From the NCBI GenBank assembly GCA_964035795.1, contig OZ038325.1, positions 8,627,698 through 8,691,697 on the forward strand: a stretch of DNA of 64,000 nucleotides, written 5' to 3'. A model generated the notes under the pieces. That model was not told the DNA's origin and made no database searches. It saw nothing but the letters and a program-made list of their open reading frames with translations. The position numbers were made by a program, and so were the translations under genes. This document shows, piece after piece, positions 11,959-22,347 of this stretch (its first letter is position 1; every line of letters starts with the position of its first letter). Source of the stretch: Pterobdella sp. o SKG-2022 (taxonomy: Eukaryota > Annelida > Clitellata > Hirudinida > Piscicolidae).

Positions 11959-14900
11959 CTAAGATCTCGCGCTCAGACAAATTGCACTTAGGAGAGGGCT
12001 AGCATGCAAAGGTACTTGCGTGGAGTTGGTGAGACTTCCAGGATTTCCAGTAGACTCACTTATCTTTTCAATGGTTTTGGTACTTCCACCTACCTCTGCA
12101 TCCTTTCCAGTTACCGTGTATGTTATATTACTGTTTTCTTCTATTTTTTTTTCTTTTTTCTCCCGTCTCAAGCCCATCGTTTTTCTGAATTTTTTCTGTA
12201 TCAGTCCAGTCATTTTTATAACATTTTCGTCTTTTAAATTTATATCTAGCACATCGCCATCAATTTGTTTCTCATGTTTCTCTTCTTTTTGGCTATAATT
12301 TTTGTCATCATTTCCCTTCAAAATGTCTTTTTTACAGCCATTATTTTCAGTTTTATTTGGCTTTAAACTTTTGGAAATACTTACCTCGCTCATTTCATTC
12401 ATGGAGATTTCAGTACTGCTCTTTTCAATGAATTCATAGCTAAATTCTTGTTTATCTTTTTCATTTGTTTTATTTATATTTAAGTCCTTGTTGGAACTTT
12501 TTATAATTTTCTTTTTTTTGAATCTGGCTTGTATAAGCTGAGTGGCTTGGATGACAGCATCATCTTTCAAATCAATATCCAGCACCTCTTCCGCCTCTGT
12601 TGGCGGGTGGGGTGCTACAATGGTGGAGCAGGAGGGGTGTGGTAGTGTAGTGGAAGGTTGTAGTGGTGGGGTTTGTTGTGATGTGGTAAGTAGTGGCTTT
12701 TTGGTTAATGATGGTTGCTTAAAAGATGAAGGTTGTGCAATGGATGATTGTGGTAAGGTTGGTGGTATATCGTTATGCATTGCTGGGGTTTGTCCAAGTA
12801 TCTTCTTCATCTTCATCTTCTTCTTGAATCCAGCCTGTATGTACATAGCAGCTTTCAAAGTTTCACCATCATTCAAGTCTATCTCTTCGTTTTTTCCTTC
12901 CTCACTCCATCCATCTTTTTCCTGTTTTTTTCCCGCTTTCTGCTTTTCGTTTTCAAACTTCACTTCCGTTTCAACATTTTTTTCTTTGTCATCTAAGCTC
13001 AGTTTTGTTTTTTTAATAGTCTTTTCATTGATTTTTGTCTCTTTTTTTGCATCTAACTCTCCATGAATTCTTGTATGTTTCAAGCTGCCTTCCACAAGTT
13101 GCACGTTAAACCCATTTTCTCCATTATTCAAGCCCCTTTTGTATTCATCAGCGTATGCTTCCCCATTATTCCTCACATTATTCTCTCCTACTAACTCTGC
13201 ATCATAACAATTCATATCACTCACTTTATTCTTCATATCACTTATAACATCAGACCCATCATTCTTCACAACCCCCACCAACCCACCACTTCCTCTCATC
13301 TCAACTCTCACACCCCCCTCATAACTAAACGCATCTATAGCGTTATCCGCATCATAGATTGATGATTTTTCGTTGTAAGCAATTAGTGTAGAATCTTTGT
13401 CATTGTTTGGATTGTCGTTGCTATTGTGTGAGGTAAACGAAGTTTTGATTTTTATTGATCTTGATGATTGGTTAGGAGAGGTTTGAAAGGGGTTGCTGTT
13501 ATTAATAGCGTTTTTTTTGTTGTTGGGGTTACTGCTGTTGGAGTTATTGTTGTTGTTGGAGTTGGAGTTATTGTTGTTGTTATTGGAGTTATTGTTGTTG
13601 TTGGAGTTGGAGTTATTGTTATTGGAGTTGGAGTTATTGTTATTGGAGTTGGAGTTATTGTTGTTGGAGTTGGAGTTATTGTTGTTGTTGGAGTTATTGT
13701 TGTTGTAGTTGGAGTTATTGTTGTTGTTGTTATTCAAGGTATTTTTGTTGTTATTCAGATTATTGTTATTATTCGAATCATTATTGTTGCTGCTTATATT
13801 GTTATTGTTGTTATTATTTATATTATTATTGTTATTAATATTATCATAACCGTTCCTTTGATCATCAGAAAAGCATTGCTGTCAAATTTGTACTAAAGTT
13901 GAAAGAGAAGGACAGAATATTAAATGGCCCAATATGCATATCTCCAATATTTCGTTCACTACTAACAAGAAATAAACTTTATCCTATCATACTAATTTAT
14001 ATATTACTTATATTTATAGTAATCAATGACCTAATTAGAAAATGCAGTGTATTGATTGGCTCAATGCTCATACACATGAACTCATTTAAAAGTGAATTTG
14101 ATTTGGGAGATGCGCTTAATTAAAAATTTGAATAAACTGTTCAGATCGTGGTGGGGTTGTAATTTTGCATGGAGATGGAGGATTTATAATGAACAGAAAT
14201 AAAATGCTTGGAGTCAGCATGAGACGGCTTGTGTGCATGGTTTGAAGCTACGATTGTGTACAGTGGTTAAGTAGGACTGGTTTGAATGATACGTTAGATA
14301 ACATGTTCACCTTTTGACTATTCCTCAGCTCTTCTTGCCTTCCTGCCTCCACGTACGGGTCCACTCCTGTTTCTATTATTAATATATTTTTTATTATTTT
14401 TGATATGTATTTTTATTATTCTTTGAATATTCAATTTTATTATTACTGTTAGTATTTTGATTTTCACGTTTGAACCTAACCCAAATCTGCGTCATTGAAA
14501 AATCTTTGCAGTCTTACACACACGTTACCCATTATCGCCCAGTCATTATTTCAAATTAAATTATTATTAAAATTTTTTTGTTACTGCCATTAGTAACCGG
14601 ATTATTATTATTATTATTTTTTATATTATTATTATTATTGTTATTCATGATTGTTACTGAGCCATCTTTCAATGCATTCACAACTCTTGAATTTGAAAGC
14701 ACTTTGAAACTGGCAACGTAGCTCAAAAAGCTCCCGATCTATTCAATAATCTTTGCAACCAATCAGATGAAGGTAGAGTTTGATATACGGACTTTTTAAT
14801 AAAATATTAATTTCTTCGATTTTTTTGGTTTTTTCCTAAACTATTTAATTGTTTTTTTATAAAATTGAAATTCCATTTTTAATTATAATTTATATTATTA

Positions 14901-16492
14901 TTTAAAACTGTATATCTTCATTCTCTTCATCTCAACAACGCAACACAAACAACTTCCCATAATGCGATCCACTTTTAAACCTTTTAAAATATTTAAAACT
15001 GCATTTGAAGCTAAGTCTTGCAGATCCTCTTTTACACGAAGCACACAATCACGCGCGCTTTATACCATGCAGTCGACCGGTGATAACGAATCCAACTATC
15101 CTCCAAATAAGAACTATAATAAAAACAAGCGTAGAAATATGAATAATATCAAAATAATAATGCTCTTTTGATTTATCATGCGCACACTTTTTTTTGGTAA
15201 TTTAGTGATTTTAGTAGCATTTTTAAAAATAAATTCACTATATCTTTTTATCTATTTTTTTTGATATAATAAAAAATAAAAATTTACATTATAATTATTT
15301 TTTCTATTATTGTTTTTATTCTTGTTTTTTTGTTTCTTGTAGGCACACAACAGGTGAGCAAGCACACAGCTCCATTCGATTTCCAACAATAAAACCCAAA
15401 AACACCTGTAATATTTAAATTATTTATATCAAGTGATCTAACGCTTTTACAGAAACGGGTGGAAATTTAAAAATCCGGAAGTTGTCATTTAATCCAAAAA
15501 GATGATGATTTAAATAAAATGTTGTTTTTCAAATTATTTTCAAGTTGCCATAATTAAAAGTTTGCGACCAAACTAAGTCTTTCAATTCTCATGTATGAGG
15601 TACGATATTCAACAGCAGCAACCACAACAACAACAATATAAAAAAACATGCATTACCTACAAAAATGATTTCTTTTTCACTGGTAATTTTTAATTTAAAG
15701 TTCTAGCTGTTTTTTTTTCCAGGTTTTGTAATCCCACTATTCACAATATCATGAATAAGCTGCTACATATTTCATTAGTTTCTCGTTAAATTTTCAACAT
15801 TTCTTCTTTACACACGCCATGTCACTACTATTTTTATTTATTTTCTTTATTTTTTCTTCATTTTTCTAATCCACATTTTCATCTTTATCAAGTTATCCAT
15901 TTTATTCATCCTCAAACCCATTTCTTCATCTATGCATTCATCCTTTCCTATTGATATTTATCCAAAATTAACCATGCATTCATCTATCAAGCTTTTTAGA
16001 GGCTATTCATTCATCTGTCCATCCATTCATCTAGCTATTAATCCATTCATCTACTCATTTACTATTCCATTTATATTTAGATCCTCTTTAGCTCAAGATT
16101 TATTTCTTTATCAATCCATCTTAAAATTCATTATTATTTTTATTATTAAGATTTTTATAGCGCACAGTTATCAATTCAAGATTGCTTCAGAGGCGTCTTT
16201 TCATCTACTGTTTGTTTAAGTTTTTTTTCATCTATCAATCCATTCATCCATTCATCCTTCCATCTATCCTCCCACCTACCCCACCCATTCATTCATCCAT
16301 CCACCCACCCCAGCCATCCATCCCTCCATAGAGCATACCTCGACGTTTTTCGATGAGTGCACTGATGTACTGGGCACTGAAAGCATGGATATCATGAGGT
16401 TGATGTTTAAGGACTTCTCGACAGAGGTCGTGCAGTAGGCCGTTAAATCCTCGAGGTAGGCGTAGGTTAGTCTTAGTGAAGGAAACTGACAT
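11959..16492 (-). CDS. SPA17-like protein: RII-alpha domain, Asn-rich region, IQ-like repeats
   Basis: SPA17-type proteins dock PKA-anchoring partners through an RII-alpha domain and are usually found in sperm and cilia. Three in-phase exons: 16492-16339, 14372-14311 and 13878-11959 (711 residues). Exon 1 reads MSVSFTKTNLRLPRGF, then LLHDLCREVLKHQP and AQYISALIEKRR, matching the SPA17 start (MSIPFSNTHYRIPQGF). Exon 2 supplies ETGVDPYVEAGRQEELRNSQ. Exon 3 opens with about 100 residues of mostly Asn with Ser. It then has three repeats built as DIDLKDxxxxxATxLIQARFKKK, for example AAMYIQAGFKKKMKMKK and TGLIQKKFRKTMGLRR. SPA17 itself has one IQ motif. The frame stops at 11959, but a donor after codon ACG-CAA at 12016 would splice in phase onto the IQ-array gene. 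I am sure of the family and less sure of the 3' end. Confidence 0.82.
14373..16338 (-). other. First intron of the SPA17-like gene
   Basis: This intron of about 2 kb contains TCCA/ATCC microsatellite runs at about 15940-16330 and ATT runs. A possible small plus-strand gene lies inside it at 14962-15505. No transposon is recognisable. Confidence 0.5.
14962..15505 (+). CDS. Possible small nested gene, basic presequence-like N-terminus
   Basis: I do not recognise this protein. A frame of 56 codons starts at 14962 (MRSTFKPFKIFKTAFEAKS), rich in Arg, Lys, Ser and Phe and poor in acids, as in mitochondrial presequences. A donor at 15131 (GTAGAA, weak) is in phase with an acceptor before 15453. The second exon reads TGGNLKIRKLSFNPKR and then a stop. 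The product would be 73 residues, transcribed opposite to the host gene whose intron contains it. An 11-nt microexon at about 15345-15355 is an alternative. This is a frame-and-phase argument only. Confidence 0.28.
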
Positions 16493-16873
16493 TTTTTTGC
16501 TTTTTTTTTGTTTTAAAGTTTTTCTTGTTTATATTTTTTATAAAATGTCTTTTTTTGATGAAAATTTTGGTTTTAATATAAATATTCAACTATCTTGAGA
16601 TTTTCTCAGTTTCAATTGTTTCAAATATTTTCCATGGTTTCAAACAGGTAGTTTTAAAGATAAAAATATTTTATTTCAAAATAATAAAAAATTTTAACAA
16701 AATAATTTTGTCAATTGAATTAATAATTTTTTTTCAAGTTTAAATAATTTTTTTTGAAAATAGTGATACCATTAGTCGCACATCACTTTTTAAAAGTGGC
16801 CTAGACGTTTTAAAAACTTTATAACAATAGCGTAAAACGTGCCTTGTTCGCGGCGTTTTCAAGAACAAACTTG
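16493..16873. promoter_or_regulatory. Shared 5' region of the SPA17-like gene and PIGC
   Basis: The start codons of the minus-strand SPA17-like gene and the plus-strand PIGC gene are 381 bp apart and diverge. The two promoters therefore share this AT-rich stretch. No specific element is claimed. Confidence 0.4.
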
Positions 16874-19800
16874 ATGGAAAACGACAAAAAATGGAAGAAA
16901 GTTTTGTACGATAGACAAGGAAAAGCTGACAATTATGTTGACGAAAGTTTCATGAATGAACTCGAAAAAAACCGTAAACAACTTTTTTGCTCATATTTCT
17001 TATAATTAAATAGAAATTCCATGAAAATAACTTTATTTTTAGCTTCTCATAATTGAATTTTAAAATTAACAGTTTATACCAAGACATACGACTACTGGAC
17101 AGTGGTTATAGAGTCAGGAGTTCTAACTCAACAAATTTGTAGGTAAGTGAAGTTTATATTTGTTGAATGTTCAAAATTAATAAAATAGTAACGGCAAAAT
17201 AAATTAAACCTTCAGCAATATAACCATAGCTATTATTTATCCTAATCCTCCTATAGCATCATCATCTTCTCATGCACCTTTGTTTTCATGGACAGAGGCC
17301 TAATCAGCCCATCCAACCTTCTTCTCTCAACTATCATCATCACCATCTTTGGTCTATACAGTTTTTTAAATCTACCATTATGTTTTACTGTATTAATATC
17401 TGTTAATAGAATATTAATCTATTATAATGTTTTACCATATCATTAATCAATATCATCAAAAAGTACCAACCTATCATTTTATCTTTTTTAAATATTAATC
17501 CTTATGAATTGTATTCAATATGAAATGTAATAGACATTAAAATTGTCATATAGGTTACCACATCAACTTATATATGGTCTACCGACAACAAGGTCAAAAG
17601 GAAATTGCTGGTGAGCACCATACAACAGTATTCATTTAACCAATCAGCATATCATACAATACCACAACAACCAATCAACATATCAAATAATTCACTCCAA
17701 AAAAAATCAGATTTGTTTATAAATCACTTATCTTAATGGTATAATATCATGGGTTGCCTTTCTTGTCTCATGGTTTTAAGTTTCCCTTGAGAAGTGGTTT
17801 TTCGCAAAATGAAACAATGTTTTGCTCGAGTTAAATTTTACAGTTCACTGTCACAACATAACTGCACTTTTACTTGGTTTCCAAAATCTATCCATGCCAT
17901 ACTCACATGCTCTCTGAGTTTAGTTTCTCATATCCACCTCATTGAATTATTCTTTGTGCATCATTCAGAGGTGACTTCAAGTTTTTAAGAAAAATAAGAT
18001 AGGGAAAAGATTTGAGATTATAAAGAAGAGAGTTCCAGAGAAATAGACCAGAAAAAGAAAAAGCAGTTTTAGCATAAGAATGAGAGGGAGAGATAATGAA
18101 GATATGAGAGCAGGTAGAAGACTGTGGATCTACAAAGGCAAATTTGGCTTTTTTATTACTTTGGTAATTGTAAAGCTATTAAATAGCAGCGGTGGTACCT
18201 CTACCTGGCATGAATTCAAACTGCATCAAGTCGATACTTACCCGATCTCTAATTTCTTCCTCAATAACTTTTTTAAAAACCTTCATTGAGTGCTCCAAGA
18301 GTTTCAAACCTCTTATTCTCCTTTTCAGTCGCCTCATTCTTGTTTATGAAGCAGTTGAGGGTCATGCTCGTTTTCCAGTATATAGGTGCTTTATATTCAT
18401 CTAAGATACCATTGGAAAGATCTGTCTTATGGTCAATGTCTATCTCACAACAGAATCTTAGTCATGCCAAGTTTAAGTCAATAATAAACCAGTCATTTTG
18501 TGTACACTCATCAAGTATTGTTTTTTTATCATAAGACTTTGAACTGTAAAGTTCTTGAAGAGCACTTTCTTGCTTCCTTCAAATTGCTTCCCATGGGGTT
18601 TGAAATGTGCAGATATTGTTTAATGATTAAATCGATTAAAATGATTTGTTAAACTATCAAAAACTTCATCAGAATTTATACTATTTAATACTTTTGGTTC
18701 ATGGAAAATCGCGAAATAATTCAAAACCGTCGATCAAACACAAATTGGCTGGTAATTATTAAGTGGGTGACTTTAAACCATTCGTCAGAACAGTTTTGCC
18801 AGGTTCATCCTTGTATATCAAACCAATTTGAATAATTTCTTTACCCTAAAGTTTAGTTATTTATTTTTTTTATTGGAAGTTATTCGATTTGGCTATCTAA
18901 AGTGATCACAAGAATGATTCTCGGTCATTAGTCAGGTGTTTTTTGATTCCTTGTATCGAGTTTACACCTCTCTTTTTTATCATATCTGGGAGCACATCGT
19001 GGACAAAAAATTTAATAACCAGAAAGCCGGTCTCGCATTCGTAACCACACTCGATTCTAATAATTTACTGCCATATTGGGGCTTATTTTGATTGAGCTTT
19101 AGAAACGCTTTTACTAAGCTCTTTCAGAGTACCACCTTTTCTTGTGTAACGAATCCACGCATGATAACTACAAGCTTGAATATAACAGGTCACAGTGATA
19201 ATCAGATTTTTTTTGTAGTTTTAATTGAATCACCTGATGTTGATACCTATAGCATTTGTAAAAATGGTCCGTTTTTTTCATGATGACATGGTAGCTAGAG
19301 TGCTCAACGGTGGTGGAAGCTCAGAACCCTTTTAGGTGACCAACGAAGTCAAGCAGGGCTGTGTTTTAGCCCCAACACTGTTCAGCATGATGTTTGCAGC
19401 AATGCTGATGGAGGCTTTCAAAGACAGTTCAACTGGCATTCCTATTAGATATCGGTACGATGGGAATCTTTTCAATTTCAGACGTCTTCAGGCTCTCTCA
19501 AAAGTGAACGAGACTAAATTTAGAAATCTTTTGTTCGCTGATGATTGTGCGCTCAACGCTGCGACTGAGCAAGAGATGCAACGGGAAGTAGATCAATTCT
19601 CATCCGCTTTTGACGACTTCGGTTTGATCATTGATGTTTCAACCTGCCCCAGAAAAATCTTACCACAAACCACACATTTTAGTGAAATGACAAAGGTTAC
19701 GGGTAGTTGACAACTTCACTTATCTAGGCAGTACACTTTCTCGTCGTATAAACATTGATGATGAGATCAAAAACCGAATTGCCAAAGCCAGCTCTGCTTT

Positions 19801-21363
19801 TGGAAGATTGAGGAAAAAGGTGTGGGAGAGAAGAGGGATATCACAGTCCACGAGAGTTAAACTCTATAAAGCCGTAGTATTGACCACACTACTATATGGC
19901 TGTGAAGCATGGACATTATACAGACGCCACGAGAAACAACTCCAGCAATTCCATACTCGGTGTCTTCGCAGAATTCTTAATATACGCTGGAATGACTTTG
20001 TCCCAGACACTGAAGTATTAGAGAGTGGGCAAACCTCCCCAGTGTTATTACGATGATGCTTAAGGCACAGATACGATGGACTGGTCATGTATCTCGTATG
20101 GCGGACTCTAGAGTTCTTAAACAACTCTTCTACGGTCAGCTCAAAAATGGTCAAAGAAAAATCGGAGCCCCACGCAAACGTTATAAAGATTATTTTAAGT
20201 CAATTCTAAAGAACTTCAATATAGACGTCACTGTCTGGGAAAAAGCTGCCTCTAACAGGCAGCTTGATTGATCAGTAATGGTGTACTCCTCTCAGAAGAA
20301 AACCGTCTAAACGCTGTAAAATTAAAACGCATAAGACGCAAAGCTGGAGAAAGTGCACCAGAGAGACTTTCCACACACTGGTGCCAAACATGCGAAAGAG
20401 GTTTTCTGGCGCGAATAGGTCTGATCAGCCACACAAGAACACACAGATAAGAGCTATTTTATCTTTATTTCATCTTATTTATTCCTATTCATTTAATATT
20501 TTACTTTTATTTTGTTCTTCTATTATTACTATTATTATTATCATTATTATTATAGCTTATTCATTCTTATTTATTGATTTATTTCATGATAATATTTATT
20601 TTCGTCTCTTATGATAATTTTCTATACAACTTGATTTAGTAAAATATATATGTATATATAAATAAACAAATAATAATATTTTTTTCTTTGTTGCCATGGT
20701 CATATTCGAACACGATTGACGAGCAACAACAACAACCTAAAAGCTTCGTGTTTCCCAGTTATTAAAAAGTGTTTGATGTAGTTCATTTCATATTTGGACA
20801 ATATTTCTTCAAAATATTTATAAAAGGAACTTCCTTCAAAATTTTTGACAATTTTCCATGAAATAGTGTTCACTGTTTATTATAAATTTTTTTAAAATAA
20901 AAATTCCTGTCTTCAAATTAAGTAAAACCTGAATATTGCGTCATTTGACTTAATTTTCATAGATGCACCATAAAACACCGGATTTTGATTTTTCATATCT
21001 TAGTCAACAAATTCAATCCATTTTTGTAATTTTTATCGCTTGCTATCTGAAATTTTGCGTCCGGTAATCGTTAAGCAAACAAAAGTGGCCGAATCAATGC
21101 AAAATTATTTCCAGTCGTTAAGTATTTATTAAAAACACACAGCTTCATTGAAAGACTTTGCAAGGACAACTATTCTTTTCCTTCCGCTGACCCTCATCCT
21201 CTCTCCTCTTCTTCACACTCTCACCCAGACCATCAGCACAGATACCATATATGCCATGGCTACCCTATCCTTCCTCCTCAATCTCTTTTCACATAACTAC
21301 GGAACTCAAGCTCCAGTGTTGGTCGCAGTTGTATTTTTAACTTTTACACCGATTACTCTATCA

Positions 21364-21402
<39 letters not shown>

Positions 21403-22087
21403 CACGCAGTGTGTCTCAACCTGTATCCCTCAACTCCGCCATCTTTGCCACCCTGTGTCTTTCATCTCGTCTGCCTACACCATTCCACGTTTTTAGCATC
21501 CTCATACACGCCATCTTGATTTTTGCTCTTCTCCCCCTTTTCCGTTCAAACTGCAAGGTAAGTGGGTTTGTTGGGGAAAGTTTTATTTATGGAAAGAGTG
21601 ATTTTTTTAGGCAGATAATAATATATTAATGATGAAAAAAAAGTTTTCAGACCCAATAATAAATATTAATTTCATTATAAATATTTCTGTGGTATTAAAA
21701 TATTTTTATTGTTTTAAAGAGCTGCGTAAGTAAAAAGTGTTGGACAACGATGACGGCAGTAGTGATGGTAGGGACGTTGGTAGCATTGGCTTGTATATCT
21801 TCTACCATGTCATTTCTCCTTTTCTCTCTCCTCCTCTCCATCACTTTCATTTGTCCTGCTCGTCTCGTCTCTATGCAGTATCTTAAAAAGTCTGTTTCAA
21901 AAGTTTTGGTGTTTTCAGATGTTTATATCAATCTTTTTAATACAAATTTTCATTTTGATACGTTTAAGTAGAATAATTGCGAATTTAATAAACTAATTTT
22001 TCGTTTTCATTCTTTTAAATGTTAATTTTTTTTTACAGTAACATTCATGGACCTTGGGAAGAAGCGAAGATTAAAACTAAAAAATGA
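16874..22087 (+). CDS. PIGC: PIGC, subunit of the GPI-GlcNAc transferase
   Basis: PIGC is an ER membrane subunit of the enzyme that transfers GlcNAc to phosphatidylinositol, the first step of GPI-anchor synthesis. Eight in-phase exons give 290 residues (human 297): 16874-16973, 17073-17142, 17257-17360, 17554-17610, 21143-21317, 21410-21557, 21720-21889 and 22039-22087. Family landmarks are present: WKKVLYDRQGKADNYVDESF, YDYWTVVIESGVLTQQIC, TISTDTIYAMATLSFLLNLF, SLNSAIFATLCLSSRLP and the ending NIHGPWEEAKIK. Hydrophobic stretches in the last four coding exons fit the known multi-pass topology. Exon 17554-17610 is the most divergent and rests mainly on phase. The 3.5-kb intron 17611-21142 is far larger than the others and contains retrotransposon debris. 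DLAT starts only 260 bp after the stop. Confidence 0.93.
17800..18540 (-). mobile_element. Decayed non-LTR retrotransposon fragment (reverse transcriptase)
   Basis: On the minus strand, in broken frames, one finds RT-like stretches: KTDLSNGILDEYKAPIYWKT, then FINKNEATEKEN, then ENKRFETLGALNE, and a degenerate FMPGRGTT-type motif near 18200. Closer to the 3' end, at about 18080-17960, is SFSGLFLWNSLLYNLKSFP, which resembles the WNSLP terminus of many LINE RT proteins. Frameshifts and stops show it is dead. The spacing between the two parts is shorter than in a full element, so there is an internal deletion or two nested pieces. It lies in PIGC intron 4, antisense to PIGC. Confidence 0.65.
19261..20450 (+). 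mobile_element. Decayed non-LTR retrotransposon fragment, RT plus C-terminal region
   Basis: A plus-strand RT segment: VTNEVKQGCVLAPTLFSMMF, then the catalytic-type LFADDCALNAATEQEMQRE. After a frameshift near 19690-19700 it continues VDNFTYLGSTLSRRINIDDE, LLYGCEAWTLYRRHEKQLQQ and RCLRRILNIRWNDFVPDTEV. It ends with QTCERGFLARIGLISHTRTH, a C2H2-finger-like terminus typical of this LINE group. A stop precedes the VTNEVKQG block and several frame breaks follow, so it is inactive. It lies sense-oriented in PIGC intron 4 and opposes the fragment at 17800-18540. I place it in a broad RTE-like group from memory of the pattern; the exact clade is uncertain. Confidence 0.8.
21366..21401. repeat. (AT)n microsatellite
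   Basis: An uninterrupted AT dinucleotide run of about 35 bp just before the acceptor of PIGC exon 6. Its length could affect recognition of that 3' splice site. Confidence 0.9.
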
Positions 22088-22347
22088 AATAATTGCTGAA
22101 TTTGAAATGAACTCCATCAAATATAGTTGACTAGTTTTAGGAACTCAAATCTGTGGTTGAGGTCAAAAACTAGTAACCTTCGAAAGCAAAAAATAATTAT
22201 CGAATATTCATTTTTTATTCTTCAACATTTTATAGTGTATTTTATTTTTTAAAGCATAATATTATTAAAAATTTCTATTCATAGTTCAATATGTATCGCT
22301 AAATAATATATAACTTGTTCATGATTTGTAAATATTTGTAAATCAAA
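22088..22347. other. Short PIGC-DLAT intergenic interval
   Basis: 260 bp separate the PIGC stop from the DLAT start on the same strand. An acceptor-like TTCATAG lies near 22284, about 65 bp before the DLAT ATG. The interval must hold the PIGC 3' UTR and the DLAT promoter or trans-splice site. Confidence 0.4.

Noticed and set aside
13468..13896. Val/Leu-rich open frames on the plus strand
   Set aside because: They are the reverse strand of the poly-Asn tract of the SPA17-like gene; GTT/TTG repeats stay open by chance.
14384..14496. Minus-strand frame MTQIWVRFKRENQNTNSNNK
   Set aside because: Its possible donors do not match the phase of the adjacent SPA17-like exon, which is instead satisfied by the RII exon at 16339.
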